49,184 nt of DNA, taken from assembly GCA_012839745.1 (NCBI GenBank), contig DUMS01000043.1, positions 1-49,184 on the forward strand. Reading direction: 5' to 3'. This DNA is from Tissierellia bacterium (lineage in GTDB: Bacteria; Bacillota; Clostridia; Tissierellales; Tepidimicrobiaceae). Positions 17,433-27,276 of the stretch are shown one piece after another. A program made the translations under genes and the position numbers. The notes below the pieces were generated by a model. The model was not told where the DNA came from. It did no database searches and saw only the letters and a program-made list of their open reading frames with translations. Positions within the stretch are counted from its first letter, which is position 1. The number at the start of each line of letters is the position of its first letter.

Positions 17433-19910
17433 ATGAACACAAAATTTGCAGCAGTCATTGTAAACAACAAGTCTTCAAATACAGACATAGTTTACACATA
17501 TAAGTTTAACCCGGAAGAAATGGACAGTATTGAAACGGGAATGAGGGTCATTGTTCCCTTTGGCAAGGGGAACAGACCTGTTAAAGGCATAGTTATTGGT
17601 ATAAAGGATGAAATAGATGAAGGCGAATATGAGCTTAAAAGCATTTTGGAAGTGATAGACGAAAAACCCCTTATATCAAAGGAGCTCATTGAATTAAGCC
17701 TTTGGATGGCAGATAAATACTTATGCACAAATATAAATGCACTTCAGGCAGTATTACCTCCCGGAGATTTTAAGGAGATTAAAACCTATATATCCTTAAA
17801 TGAAAATATAAAAGGAAACCCCATGTTGACCCAATATGAGAGGGATATAATTGAATTTATTAAATCAAAAGGTGTCAGATTAGAGTTAGAAGAACTGAAA
17901 AAGCATATAAATAAGAATACTCTAAATAAGGAAATCCGCAATTTAGAGGCTTTAGGGATTATAGATACCACACTGGAGATTGAAACTTCAGTGGAAAAAA
18001 AATATGAAAAAATAGTTTCTCTAGTGGACAAAGATATTTCCCTTGAAGACATTGAAAGGATGTTAAGAAAGAATAGCCCTAAACAGCTGGAAATTGCAAA
18101 ATACCTTATTAAGGTTCGTGAAGTTCCACTTAAGGAACTGTTGAATAGGACAAACTCAAGCATAACATCAGTGGAATCTTTGGAGAAGAAGAACATAGTT
18201 AAGATAATAAACAGGGAGTTGTACAGAACCCCTATTGATAGTGATATAAAATGCTATGAAAAACACAATCTGACTGATGAACAGAGAAACTGTGTAAATG
18301 CAATATTAAAGTCCATAAAGGAAAATGAAAACAGTAAATTTCTGATTCATGGAGTTACAGGAAGCGGGAAAACAGAGGTATATCTTAATCTGGTAGAGGA
18401 AACCCTTAAAAAAGGGAAGGATGCTATAGTGCTAGTGCCTGAGATTTCCCTTACCCCGCAGACTATAGACAGATTCGTCGGGAGATTTGGCAACAATGTT
18501 GCAGTATTGCACAGCAGATTATCCCAGGGAGAAAGATTTGACCAGTGGAGGAGAATTAGGGAAGGAAAGGTAAAAATAGCAATAGGTGCCCGCTCTGCAG
18601 TATTTGCACCCTTTAACAACCTTGGACTTATTATTATAGATGAAGAGCATGAGTCTACATATAAATCAAATATGAACCCCAAATATGATGCAATAGAAGT
18701 AGCTGAGAAGAGATGTAAACAAAATAATGCTGTCCTGGTAATGGGGTCAGCAACTCCTTCCATAGAAAGCTATTATAAGAGCCTGACGGGGCATATGAAA
18801 TTATTGAATCTCACAAGGAGAATAAATAACAGAAAGCTTCCGGAAGTTGAAATAGTGGATATGAGGGAAGAATTAAATAGTGGTAATATTTCCATATTTA
18901 GCAGGAAGCTTAGGGAATCTATAGAGAAGAACCTTTCCAGTGGAAACCAGACTATACTCTTTTTAAATAGAAGGGGGCATTCAACATTTATATCCTGCAG
19001 AAGCTGCGGTTATGTGGCAAAGTGCGACAATTGCAGCATTTCAATGACTTATCACATGCATGAAAACAGATTGAAATGCCATTATTGCGGTAAAACCGTA
19101 TTGCCACCCAGAATCTGCCCTGTTTGTAAAAGCAAATACATTAAATATTTTGGAATAGGGACTGAAAAAGTTGAAGAGTATACCAAGGAGCTGTTTCCAG
19201 AAGCTGCAGTAATGAGAATGGACTTGGATACAACTTCAAGGAAGGGCAGCTATGAGTCAATTTTGAAAAGAATGGCAAATAAGAGCATTGATATATTAAT
19301 AGGAACCCAGATGATAGCCAAAGGACTGGATTTTAAAGGTGTAACCTTGGTAGGCATAATAGCAGCAGATACCAGCTTGAATTTACCGGATTTCAGGTCA
19401 TCTGAAAGGACTTTTCAGCTTATAACCCAGGTGGCAGGAAGAGCAGGAAGGGGAGAGTTTAGCGGACATGTTATAATACAGACCTATAACCCTGACCATT
19501 ACAGCATAAAGCTTGCCAGGGAGCATGATTATGTAAGCTTTTACAACAAGGAAATTTTATTGAGAAGGGAATTCAACTATCCACCCTTTGCTAACATTAT
19601 AACCATACTTATATATGGGGAAAATGATGCATTAGTTGCATTGAAATCCAATGAAGTTTATAATGTATTAATAGAGGAAATCAAAAAAAATGGCCTTGTA
19701 AATATTATTGAGAATATTATGGGGCCTTCAAGAGCACCTTTGGAAAAAATAAAGAATAACTACAGATATCAGATAATAATAAAATGCAGTGATGAACAGC
19801 TGGATAAGTTAAGAAATATAATAAAATGGGTATGTATATTAAACAGACAAAAGATAAACTTAGATAGTATTAAAATTAGTGTAGATATCAATCCCAACTC
19901 TATAATTTAG
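17433..19910 (+). CDS. priA: Primosomal replication-restart helicase PriA
   Basis: An 825-residue PriA, a DNA helicase that recognises stalled forks and reloads the replisome. The N-terminal 3'-DNA-binding domain has FAAVIVNN and [17 protein letters not shown]. Helicase motif I is [11 protein letters not shown], motif II is DEEHESTYK, and SATPSIESY follows. The zinc-binding region has four CxxC pairs (CRSCGY, CDNC, CHYCG, CPVC). Motif VI is in QVAGRAGR. The start is ATG 17433 with AAAGGA upstream; in-frame codons before it lack a ribosome site. It lies in the usual coaBC-priA-def-fmt order. Confidence 0.97.
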   Translation: MNTKFAAVIVNNKSSNTDIVYTYKFNPEEMDSIETGMRVIVPFGKGNRPVKGIVIGIKDEIDEGEYELKSILEVIDEKPLISKELIELSLWMADKYLCTNINALQAVLPPGDFKEIKTYISLNENIKGNPMLTQYERDIIEFIKSKGVRLELEELKKHINKNTLNKEIRNLEALGIIDTTLEIETSVEKKYEKIVSLVDKDISLEDIERMLRKNSPKQLEIAKYLIKVREVPLKELLNRTNSSITSVESLEKKNIVKIINRELYRTPIDSDIKCYEKHNLTDEQRNCVNAILKSIKENENSKFLIHGVTGSGKTEVYLNLVEETLKKGKDAIVLVPEISLTPQTIDRFVGRFGNNVAVLHSRLSQGERFDQWRRIREGKVKIAIGARSAVFAPFNNLGLIIIDEEHESTYKSNMNPKYDAIEVAEKRCKQNNAVLVMGSATPSIESYYKSLTGHMKLLNLTRRINNRKLPEVEIVDMREELNSGNISIFSRKLRESIEKNLSSGNQTILFLNRRGHSTFISCRSCGYVAKCDNCSISMTYHMHENRLKCHYCGKTVLPPRICPVCKSKYIKYFGIGTEKVEEYTKELFPEAAVMRMDLDTTSRKGSYESILKRMANKSIDILIGTQMIAKGLDFKGVTLVGIIAADTSLNLPDFRSSERTFQLITQVAGRAGRGEFSGHVIIQTYNPDHYSIKLAREHDYVSFYNKEILLRREFNYPPFANIITILIYGENDALVALKSNEVYNVLIEEIKKNGLVNIIENIMGPSRAPLEKIKNNYRYQIIIKCSDEQLDKLRNIIKWVCILNRQKINLDSIKISVDINPNSII

Positions 19911-19920
19911 GAGGAATAAT

Positions 19921-20388
19921 ATGGCAATTAGACAGTTAAGATATATAGGAGACCCGATTCTTAGAAAGAGATCAAAAGAAGTTGAGGAAATAAACGATAG
20001 AATTAAAACACTTCTGGATGATATGGTGGAAACCATGTATGAAAACGAAGGTGTAGGATTGGCTGCACCTCAGGTGGGAGTTCTAAGAAGAGTAATAGTG
20101 ATTGACATAGGAGAAGGTCCTATAAAGCTTATAAATCCAGAAATAATATTTGAAGAGGGAGAATTCATAGATTCAGAAGGTTGCTTGAGTATACCTGATA
20201 AAGCTGGAACGGTTAAAAGGCCAGAAAAGGTCAGAGTAAAATATCTGGACGAAAATGGAGAGGAGAAAATTATAGAAGGCACTGGCTTATTATCAAAAGC
20301 ATTATGCCATGAAATAGACCACCTAGATGGAATTCTCTTTATCGACAAGATGATAGAGGAAATAGATACAGAAGAGGATGAAGAATGA
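19921..20388 (+). CDS. def: Peptide deformylase
   Basis: A 155-residue metal-dependent enzyme that removes the formyl group from nascent N-terminal formyl-methionine. All three family motifs are visible: [10 protein letters not shown] (near 44-53), EGCLSIP with the metal cysteine (near 87-93), and HEIDHLDG with the two metal histidines and catalytic Glu (near 130-137). The start is ATG 19921 with AGGAGG upstream, 11 bases after priA. It precedes fmt, so the two genes that add and remove the formyl group are paired. Confidence 0.98.
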   Translation: MAIRQLRYIGDPILRKRSKEVEEINDRIKTLLDDMVETMYENEGVGLAAPQVGVLRRVIVIDIGEGPIKLINPEIIFEEGEFIDSEGCLSIPDKAGTVKRPEKVRVKYLDENGEEKIIEGTGLLSKALCHEIDHLDGILFIDKMIEEIDTEEDEE

Positions 20389-20403
20389 TATTGAGGTGAT
20401 AGT

Positions 20404-21333
20404 GTGAATATAGTGTTTATGGGAACGCCGGATTTTGCAGTTCCAGCATTGGAGTGCCTATATTCAAAGGGACACAATATTTCCCTTGTGATTACGCAAA
20501 AGGATAAGCAGAGAGGCAGAGGCAAGAAGGTACTTCCATCTCCGGTGAAGGAGAAAGCTTTGGAACTGGGGCTTGAAGTATATCAGCCAGATTCGGTAAA
20601 CATGAATGAGTCTATAGAAAAACTTAAAGACCTAAACCCTGATGTAATAGTAGTTGTTGCATTTGGGCAAATATTAAAAAAACAGGTACTGAATATACCG
20701 AAGTATGGATGCTTAAATGTTCATGCATCCATACTTCCTAAGTATAGAGGTGCTGCACCTATAAACTGGGCTATCATAAATGGAGAAAAAGAAACAGGAG
20801 TGTCCATTATGGAAATGGATGAGGGGCTGGATACTGGAGATATTCTTAAGATAGAAAGGATTCCAATAGAAGAGGATGATGATTCAATTTCCATACACCA
20901 CAAGCTTTCTCATCTTGGTGGAAAGCTTATAGTTGAAGTTCTTGATGATATTGAAAAAGGACATGTTAACAGGATTCCTCAGGATGACAGATTATCATCC
21001 TATGCCCCAATGCTTACAAAAAAAACTGGAAGAATTGACTGGAATAATAATGGGGACAATATAATTAATCTGGTTAGAGGGTTAAAACCCTGGCCTTCAG
21101 CATATTTTGAATATAATGGAGAAAATGTAAAGATACACAGAGCAAAAAAGGCAGAAAGATTTTCCGATAAGGAAAATGGAACGGTTGTTAAGGTTACAGA
21201 TGAAGGAATTTTTGTAAACTGTCAGGATTCTTCCATAGTAATAGAGGAGTTGCAGTTTCCTGGAAAGAATAAGATGAAGGTATCCGAATATTTGAGAGGA
21301 AATAAATTCCTGGTCAATATAAGGCTAAATTGA
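20404..21333 (+). CDS. fmt: Methionyl-tRNA formyltransferase
   Basis: A 309-residue enzyme that formylates Met-tRNA(fMet) from 10-formyltetrahydrofolate. The N-terminal catalytic domain begins IVFMGTPDFAVPAL, with the RGRGKK loop that reads the tRNA acceptor near 39-44. The catalytic block NVHASILPKYRGAAPINWAI with Asn-His, and later MDEGLDTGDIL, follow. The C-terminal OB-like domain contains GLKPWPSAYFEYNG. The start is GTG 20404, with a TTGAGGTGA ribosome site just upstream. It follows def by 15 bases and precedes the YugP-type protease by 16. Confidence 0.97.
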   Translation: MNIVFMGTPDFAVPALECLYSKGHNISLVITQKDKQRGRGKKVLPSPVKEKALELGLEVYQPDSVNMNESIEKLKDLNPDVIVVVAFGQILKKQVLNIPKYGCLNVHASILPKYRGAAPINWAIINGEKETGVSIMEMDEGLDTGDILKIERIPIEEDDDSISIHHKLSHLGGKLIVEVLDDIEKGHVNRIPQDDRLSSYAPMLTKKTGRIDWNNNGDNIINLVRGLKPWPSAYFEYNGENVKIHRAKKAERFSDKENGTVVKVTDEGIFVNCQDSSIVIEELQFPGKNKMKVSEYLRGNKFLVNIRLN

Positions 21334-21349
21334 ATTGAGGAGGGATAAT

Positions 21350-22060
21350 ATGTATAATGGATACTACTACGGCGGATATTACGGTGGTGGACTTGGTGCA
21401 TGGGGTTTGCCATTGATGATTGCAATAATGATTTCATTGTATGCACAATTTAAGGTTTCATCAGCATTTAACAAATACCTGAGGGTGCCAAGCCGTAACG
21501 GGTACAGCGGCAGAGAAGTGGCAAGGTTCATATTGGACAGAAATGGCCTTTACGATGTTGCAGTTGAACCTATAGGAGGAAATCTGACAGACCATTATGA
21601 CCCAAGAAAGAGAGTAGTAAGGCTGTCCAGAAATGTATACGATGGGAGAAGTCTGGCCAGTGTTGCTGTTGCAGCCCATGAGGTAGGCCATGCTATACAG
21701 CACAGCGAAGGATACTTCCCATTGATTATAAGAAACAATATTGCACCTATAGCCAGCTTCAGCTCAAGGTTTGTATGGATATTAATACTTATGGGATTTG
21801 TTATAAGTCCATTTTTATTGGATGTTGGTATTATGTTATACTTAGCCATAGTTTTATTTCAGGTAGTAACTTTGCCTGTGGAATTTAATGCAAGCAGAAG
21901 AGCTCTTCTTCAGCTGGAGAATGGCATTGTGTATAGTGATGAAATAGAAGGCTCTAAAAAGGTGTTGCAGGCAGCTGCATTAACTTATGTTGCAGCCACA
22001 TTAGTCGCCATTGCACAGCTATTAAGGCTTTTATCCATTTCAGGGAGAAGAAGGGATTAA
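21350..22060 (+). CDS. YugP-type membrane zinc metallopeptidase
   Basis: A 236-residue membrane protein of the neutral zinc metallopeptidase family called YugP in Bacillus. The N-terminus is Gly/Tyr-rich (MYNGYYYGGYYGGG), followed by a transmembrane helix at about 18-35. The zinc motif HEVGHAIQH is near residue 115, and two to three more hydrophobic helices follow, with EFNASRRAL after them. Substrates are unknown. The start is ATG 21350 with GAGGAGGG upstream; the frame could open at 21335 but that ATG overlaps the ribosome site. It sits between fmt and rsmB as in other Clostridia. Confidence 0.9.
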   Translation: MYNGYYYGGYYGGGLGAWGLPLMIAIMISLYAQFKVSSAFNKYLRVPSRNGYSGREVARFILDRNGLYDVAVEPIGGNLTDHYDPRKRVVRLSRNVYDGRSLASVAVAAHEVGHAIQHSEGYFPLIIRNNIAPIASFSSRFVWILILMGFVISPFLLDVGIMLYLAIVLFQVVTLPVEFNASRRALLQLENGIVYSDEIEGSKKVLQAAALTYVAATLVAIAQLLRLLSISGRRRD

Positions 22061-22078
22061 ATTAATATTTATATGGGA

Positions 22079-22110
22079 TTGCCTGGATTTATCCAGGCAA
22101 AATCTTTTAT
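22079..22110 (+). terminator. Weak terminator-like hairpin before rsmB
   Basis: GCCTGGAT (22081-22088) pairs with ATCCAGGC (22091-22098), giving a short tight loop, followed by AAAATCTTTTAT rather than a clean T run. It may be a partial terminator or an mRNA processing element. Confidence 0.4.
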
Positions 22111-22125
22111 AAGGAGAGAAAGGAA

Positions 22126-23466
22126 ATGAATTCTAGGGAAATTGCATTAAAAGTGCTAATGGACGTACACCAGAATGGTGCTTTTTCAAATTATTCCATA
22201 AGCAAGTACTTAAAAGGCAGGGAAGATGTAAAAGGTGAAAACCTTATTAGAGAGATTGTCTATGGTGTTATAGAGAATGCTTTATACTTGGATTATATAA
22301 TATCAAAACTATCAAAAGTGAAAATAGAGAAGATAGACCCTAAAATACTGGAAATACTGAGAATTGGAGTATATCAGATGGCTTTTATGGATAGAATCCC
22401 TCATAGGGCTGCAGTTAACGAGTCTGTCAATCTGGCAAAAAAATATGGCCATAAGGGAACTGTGGGATTTACAAATGGTATACTTAGAAATTTTTCAAGA
22501 AATAAAGAAGAACTGATGAAGATTGATGTTAAGGATAAACTGGACTATTTATCCATAAAATATTCCCACCCTAGATGGATGGTAGAAAGATGGGTGAAGG
22601 AATTTTCACTGGAATTTACAGAAGAGCTTTTAGTCAGCAACAACTCAAAACCAATGCTTAATATAAGGGTAAATACCCTGAAATTAAGAAGAGATGAGTT
22701 AAAGAGAATACTTTCAGATTATGGATATACTGTTTACAATACAGAATATGCCTCTGATGGGCTAATAGTTGAAGATCCTGTTAGGATAACTGAAACGGAG
22801 GAATTCAATAAGGGATATTTTACAATTCAGGATGAGAGCAGCATGCTGGTTGCACAGATTCTATCTCCGGCGGAAAATTCCGTAGTCTTGGATTTGTGCA
22901 GTGCCCCTGGCGGTAAGTCTACACATGCAGGACAGATAATGAATAATAAGGGGAAAATCATAAGCTTGGATATATACGAGCATAAGTTAAAATTAGTCAT
23001 GGAAAATGCAGAGAGGCTAGGAATTACAATCATTGAAACTGGAATACATGATGCTCAGGAGCTTAATAAGAACATGGTAGAAATGGCAGATTACTGTATT
23101 GTAGATGCTCCTTGTTCCGGTTTGGGTATAATAAAAAGAAGGCCTGAAATAAAATGGAATAGAAAAGAAGAGGATATCAAGGACCTAGCAGATATGCAGA
23201 AAAAAATATTAAATAATGCAGGAAAGTATTTGAAACCTGGAGGTGTAATGGTATATAGCACATGTACCATTGAAAAGGCAGAGAATATGGATGTGATTCA
23301 AGACTTTCTAATGAAAAACAGGAATTTTAAATTAAGCGGATTTGAGAATTTTCTGTGTTCCACCAGAAATGCGGACACTGCAGAAAAAGGATATGTTCAG
23401 CTTTTTCCAAACGTTCATGGAACTGATGGCTTTTTTATTGCCAGATTAATAAAAGAAAATATATAA
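22126..23466 (+). CDS. rsmB: 16S rRNA (cytosine-967 C5) methyltransferase RsmB
   Basis: A 446-residue RsmB. The N-terminal NusB-like RNA-binding domain covers about 1-130 (LKVLMDVHQNGAFSN, IPHRAAVNESV). The SAM-dependent methyltransferase domain follows, with motif I DLCSAPGGKSTHAGQ near 262, motif IV DAPCSGLGIIKRRPEIKW carrying one catalytic Cys, and STCTIEKAEN carrying the nucleophilic Cys. It methylates C967 of 16S rRNA (E. coli numbering). The start is ATG 22126 with an AGGAGAGAAAGGA purine run upstream. Confidence 0.96.
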   Translation: MNSREIALKVLMDVHQNGAFSNYSISKYLKGREDVKGENLIREIVYGVIENALYLDYIISKLSKVKIEKIDPKILEILRIGVYQMAFMDRIPHRAAVNESVNLAKKYGHKGTVGFTNGILRNFSRNKEELMKIDVKDKLDYLSIKYSHPRWMVERWVKEFSLEFTEELLVSNNSKPMLNIRVNTLKLRRDELKRILSDYGYTVYNTEYASDGLIVEDPVRITETEEFNKGYFTIQDESSMLVAQILSPAENSVVLDLCSAPGGKSTHAGQIMNNKGKIISLDIYEHKLKLVMENAERLGITIIETGIHDAQELNKNMVEMADYCIVDAPCSGLGIIKRRPEIKWNRKEEDIKDLADMQKKILNNAGKYLKPGGVMVYSTCTIEKAENMDVIQDFLMKNRNFKLSGFENFLCSTRNADTAEKGYVQLFPNVHGTDGFFIARLIKENI

Positions 23467-23520
23467 TTTTGGCCATGTTGTGATATAATATAAAATTAGG
23501 AAAATACGTGAGGTGATTTA

Positions 23521-24564
23521 TTGGGTAGAATTATATTTAATAACATGACCATTGAAGAGATGAAGCCTTTTTTTTGTGAAATAGGGGAAAAGGAGTTCAG
23601 AGCGGAACAGCTGTTTACATTTATTCATAAGAATCACGTCAATAGTTTAGAGGATATTACTGTATTCTCTAAAGACTTACGGGACAAGCTAAATAGCATT
23701 GGCGAAATAGACAGGATTAGAGTTTATAGGAGATTTGATTCAAAAATAGACGATACTAAGAAGTACCTTTTTTTGTTAAGGGATGGTAATATTATTGAGA
23801 GCGTTTTGATGAAGTATAAATATGGCTATTCAGCTTGTATATCTACCCAGGTTGGCTGCAGAATGGGCTGTTTGTTCTGTGCTTCGACAAAGGAAGGATG
23901 TATTAGAAATCTCAACCCTTCAGAAATGGCTGAGCAAATATATGCTATTGAGGATGATTTGGGAATTAGAATTGGAAATATAGTATTTATGGGAAGTGGA
24001 GAACCTCTTGATAATTATGATAATGTATTGAAGTTTTTAAATATAATACATCATGAAAAAGGTCATAACTTAAGCTATAGAAATATAACTCTGTCTACTT
24101 GCGGGCTTGTTCCAAAAATATATGATTTGGCAGATGAAGGCATACCTATAACACTATCCATATCTCTGCATTCACCTTTTGATGATATCAGAAAAACCAT
24201 AATGCCTATTGCTAAGGTTTACTCCATAGAGGAGATAATTAATGCCTGCAGGTATTATTTTAAAAAGACAAACAGAAGAATTACAATGGAATATACTTTA
24301 ATGAAAGGCATAAACGACAGCATTAGGGATTTGGAGGAACTCGTTAGAATTCTAAAGGGGTTAAACTGTCATGTCAATTTAATTCCATTAAACCCTATTA
24401 AGGAGTTTGACAGTGGAAAGCCAAAGGATGCAATCATAGAATTGTTTGTAAAAGAACTTAAAAAGGCAAATATTTCTGCTACGGTGCGAAGAGAAATGGG
24501 AGCAGATATAAATGCTGCCTGCGGACAGCTTAGAAGAAGGTTTGCCAATAGAGTAGATAATTAG
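23521..24564 (+). CDS. rlmN: 23S rRNA/tRNA (adenine C2) methyltransferase RlmN
   Basis: A 347-residue radical-SAM methyltransferase that makes 2-methyladenosine at A2503 of 23S rRNA and A37 of some tRNAs. The cluster motif is C-x3-C-x2-C in GCRMGCLFCAST (near 119-123). VFMGSGEPLDNYDNV and SISLHSP are family motifs, and the catalytic cysteine of the C-terminal tail is in AACGQLRR. The start is TTG 23521 with GAGGTG upstream. It follows rsmB by 54 bases and precedes the phosphatase gene, as in the conserved rsmB-rlmN-prpC-prkC-rsgA order. Confidence 0.97.
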   Translation: MGRIIFNNMTIEEMKPFFCEIGEKEFRAEQLFTFIHKNHVNSLEDITVFSKDLRDKLNSIGEIDRIRVYRRFDSKIDDTKKYLFLLRDGNIIESVLMKYKYGYSACISTQVGCRMGCLFCASTKEGCIRNLNPSEMAEQIYAIEDDLGIRIGNIVFMGSGEPLDNYDNVLKFLNIIHHEKGHNLSYRNITLSTCGLVPKIYDLADEGIPITLSISLHSPFDDIRKTIMPIAKVYSIEEIINACRYYFKKTNRRITMEYTLMKGINDSIRDLEELVRILKGLNCHVNLIPLNPIKEFDSGKPKDAIIELFVKELKKANISATVRREMGADINAACGQLRRRFANRVDN

Positions 24565-24580
24565 TTGTGAGGTGATCTAT

Positions 24581-25315
24581 ATGGAAGTAGGTGTTAAAAC
24601 GAGCATAGGGAGAATTAGGGATATAAACCAGGATTCATATTATATATCCCAAAATGTTAAATATCCGTTATTTATTATAGCTGATGGCATGGGAGGACAT
24701 AAGGCTGGAGAAATTGCATCCAGAATGGCAGTTGAAATAATAAGCTCCAGCCTTGAAAATGATTTTGATGATTTAAACATGGATGATAGTTACATAATTA
24801 ACAAAATTAAGCATTCCATATGGAGAGCCAATGATGAAATCTATAAAAAATCCCTGGAAAGAAATGAATGCTATGGAATGGGAACTACGGTGACTCTTGC
24901 ATGGGATATAAATGAAAAGATTTATATAGGCCATGTTGGGGATAGCAGAGCTTATCTTTTAAGAGGCAACACTCTCTATCAGATAACAGAAGACCATTCC
25001 TTGGTAGAGGAGCTTATTAGAAATGGGAGCATATCCAGGGAAGAAGCCAAGCATCATCCACAGAAAAACATAATAACCAGAGCAGTAGGCACCAGCAAGG
25101 ATATTGAAGTGGATGTCATAGTAACAAACAAGTTGAAGGGCGACATATTGCTTCTATGTACTGATGGCTTGACTAATATGCTAAATGATGATGAGATTAA
25201 GGAGCTATTGCTAGTTAACGAAAATATTCAGAAAGCCTGTGAATACTTAGTGGAATTATCCAATAACAAAGGCGGTTTTGATAATATATCAGTAGTAGCC
25301 ATTAAATATATGTAA
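24581..25315 (+). CDS. PP2C-type serine/threonine phosphatase (Stp/PrpC)
   Basis: A 244-residue PPM/PP2C phosphatase that reverses phosphorylation by the adjacent PASTA kinase. Metal-binding motifs are visible: RDINQDSYY, IADGMGGHKAGE, GHVGDSRAYLLR, TEDHSLVEELI, TDGLTNML, and FDNISVV at the end. I choose ATG 24581, with GTGAGGTGA upstream; the frame opens at GTG 24572 inside that site. It ends 14 bases before the kinase gene, so both are on one transcript and act as an opposing pair. Confidence 0.95.
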   Translation: MEVGVKTSIGRIRDINQDSYYISQNVKYPLFIIADGMGGHKAGEIASRMAVEIISSSLENDFDDLNMDDSYIINKIKHSIWRANDEIYKKSLERNECYGMGTTVTLAWDINEKIYIGHVGDSRAYLLRGNTLYQITEDHSLVEELIRNGSISREEAKHHPQKNIITRAVGTSKDIEVDVIVTNKLKGDILLLCTDGLTNMLNDDEIKELLLVNENIQKACEYLVELSNNKGGFDNISVVAIKYM

Positions 25316-25329
25316 AGTGGGGTGAGCAA

Positions 25330-27267
25330 ATGTTAGGAACGATTCTTGGTAATAGATATGAGATTATCGAAAAAATTGGCGGGGGCGGAATGGCCCTTGT
25401 ATATAAAGCAAGATGCAGGCTTTTAAACAGGTATGTAGCAGTAAAGGTATTAAGAGATGAGTATATCAACGATGAAGAATTCATCAAGAAGTTCAGGAGG
25501 GAATCGCAGGCAGCAGCAAGCTTGTCTCATCCTAACATAGTAAATATATATGATGTTGGAGTTGAAAAAATAGGGGATCATGATATACATTACATTGTTA
25601 TGGAATACATTAAAGGCAAAACCCTTAAGGAAGTTATAAAGGAGAAGGGAAAGCTGACAGTTAATGAAACATTGGACTATTCAATACAGATAGCAGAAGC
25701 CCTTGCACATGCACATAAGAATCATATTGTGCATCGTGATATAAAACCACATAATATTATGATTACAGAAGAAGGAAGAGTAAAGGTAACAGACTTTGGA
25801 ATTGCCAGAGCTGCTTCAGCTTCCACCATATCAAATACGTCCAATGTTATAGGAAGTGTACACTATTTTTCACCTGAACAAGCACGAGGAAGATATACAG
25901 ATGAAAAATCTGACATATATTCCCTTGGCATTGTAATGTATGAGATGATAACAGGGAGGGTCCCTTTTGAAGGCGATAGTCCAATATCTGTAGCTTTAAA
26001 GCATATTCAGGAAGAAATAATACCCCCAAGGGAAATTGACAGTTCAATACCTGTACCTCTTGAAAATATTATTTTGAAATGCGTGAGGAAAAGTCAGATT
26101 GAAAGATATAGTTCAGCCAGTGAACTTTTGAATGACCTGTATAAGATAAGAAATGCCAATGATGATGTAATATTGGATAATATCAGCTCAGTAGATGAGC
26201 CAACTCAAATAATTCCACCTGTGGAGAATAGGAATGATACTGGTATGAGAAAGTCAAATAAGAAAAAGAATACAGACAGCGGCTTAAAGGTTGTGTTTCT
26301 TGCCATATTGCTGGCTTTTATAGTAGTAAGCTCATTAGCATTGGGATTTATGAAGTTCAGGGAGCTGTTTGCAACAACTGATGAAATAAGGGTACCTAAT
26401 CTAGTTGGTATGGATGTAGAGCAGGCTGAAGAGGAATTGAAGGAACTTGGACTTAATCTGGAGGTATCAAAGGAGATATATAACAATGAGTATGAAAAGG
26501 GCCTGATAATTGATCAAAAGCCTGATGCAAGAACTGAAGTCAAAAAAGGCTATACAGTTGAGGTAGTTGTAAGCAAAGGCAAGGAGATGACTACAGTACC
26601 AAATCTGATAAATAAGGATATTACAGAAATAGAAGGCCTTCTAAGGGATGCAAATCTGGTTGAAAAAGTAACTTATGAAAACAGCGATACAGTACCTGCA
26701 AACAAAATTATAGACCAGGACCCTGAGCCTTTTACTGAGGTGGAGGTAGGCTCCGTTGTGAGAATTGTTGTTAGCAAAGGGCCTGAAGTAGTGTTGGTTC
26801 CAATGCCTAATCTTGTAGGGCTAACTGAAGAACAGGCTAGAAATGCCCTTATAGCCAACAATTTAATACCTGGCGAAATAACCAGAGAGCCAAACGAAGA
26901 GTACGAGGAAGGCAAAGTCTTCTGGCAGAGCATAGTAGCTGGGTTTGAAATAGAGGCAAATACTGCAGTGGACTTTATGGTAAGTGCTGGACCTCCGGAG
27001 GTACCGGAAGAGCCACAGGAGCCAGGGAATGAAGATAATTCAGATGATGAAATACCATTTATAATTAATATAACCCCAAAGGGCGAAAATGATACTGTAA
27101 GAATTAGAATAGAGAGAGTTCAGGATGGAAGAAAGGAAACTGTATATAATGAGGTTCATGAAGTAAATAAAGAGGTACAGATATACCTGTCTGGAAAGAA
27201 AGATTCAACCTTTGAATTCTACCAGGATGATAAACTAATAGAAGTTATAGAACATCCGGAAAGATAG
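25330..27267 (+). CDS. PASTA-domain serine/threonine protein kinase (PrkC/Stk1/PknB family)
   Basis: A 645-residue transmembrane kinase that senses peptidoglycan fragments or lipid II. The cytoplasmic kinase domain spans about 10-270: glycine loop GGGGMALVYKA, catalytic Lys in AVKVLRDE, VHRDIKPHN and DFGIARA. A lysine-rich juxtamembrane stretch is followed by a transmembrane helix at about 320-340. Three PASTA repeats follow (beginning VPNLVGM, VPNLINK and MPNLVGL), ending near 555. A proline/glutamate linker leads to an extra C-terminal beta-rich domain of about 85 residues (FIINITPKGENDTVRIRIE...). That tail is longer than in minimal family members. The start is ATG 25330 with GGGGTGAG upstream. 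Confidence 0.96.
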   Translation: MLGTILGNRYEIIEKIGGGGMALVYKARCRLLNRYVAVKVLRDEYINDEEFIKKFRRESQAAASLSHPNIVNIYDVGVEKIGDHDIHYIVMEYIKGKTLKEVIKEKGKLTVNETLDYSIQIAEALAHAHKNHIVHRDIKPHNIMITEEGRVKVTDFGIARAASASTISNTSNVIGSVHYFSPEQARGRYTDEKSDIYSLGIVMYEMITGRVPFEGDSPISVALKHIQEEIIPPREIDSSIPVPLENIILKCVRKSQIERYSSASELLNDLYKIRNANDDVILDNISSVDEPTQIIPPVENRNDTGMRKSNKKKNTDSGLKVVFLAILLAFIVVSSLALGFMKFRELFATTDEIRVPNLVGMDVEQAEEELKELGLNLEVSKEIYNNEYEKGLIIDQKPDARTEVKKGYTVEVVVSKGKEMTTVPNLINKDITEIEGLLRDANLVEKVTYENSDTVPANKIIDQDPEPFTEVEVGSVVRIVVSKGPEVVLVPMPNLVGLTEEQARNALIANNLIPGEITREPNEEYEEGKVFWQSIVAGFEIEANTAVDFMVSAGPPEVPEEPQEPGNEDNSDDEIPFIINITPKGENDTVRIRIERVQDGRKETVYNEVHEVNKEVQIYLSGKKDSTFEFYQDDKLIEVIEHPER

Positions 27268-27276
27268 GAGGTATGC

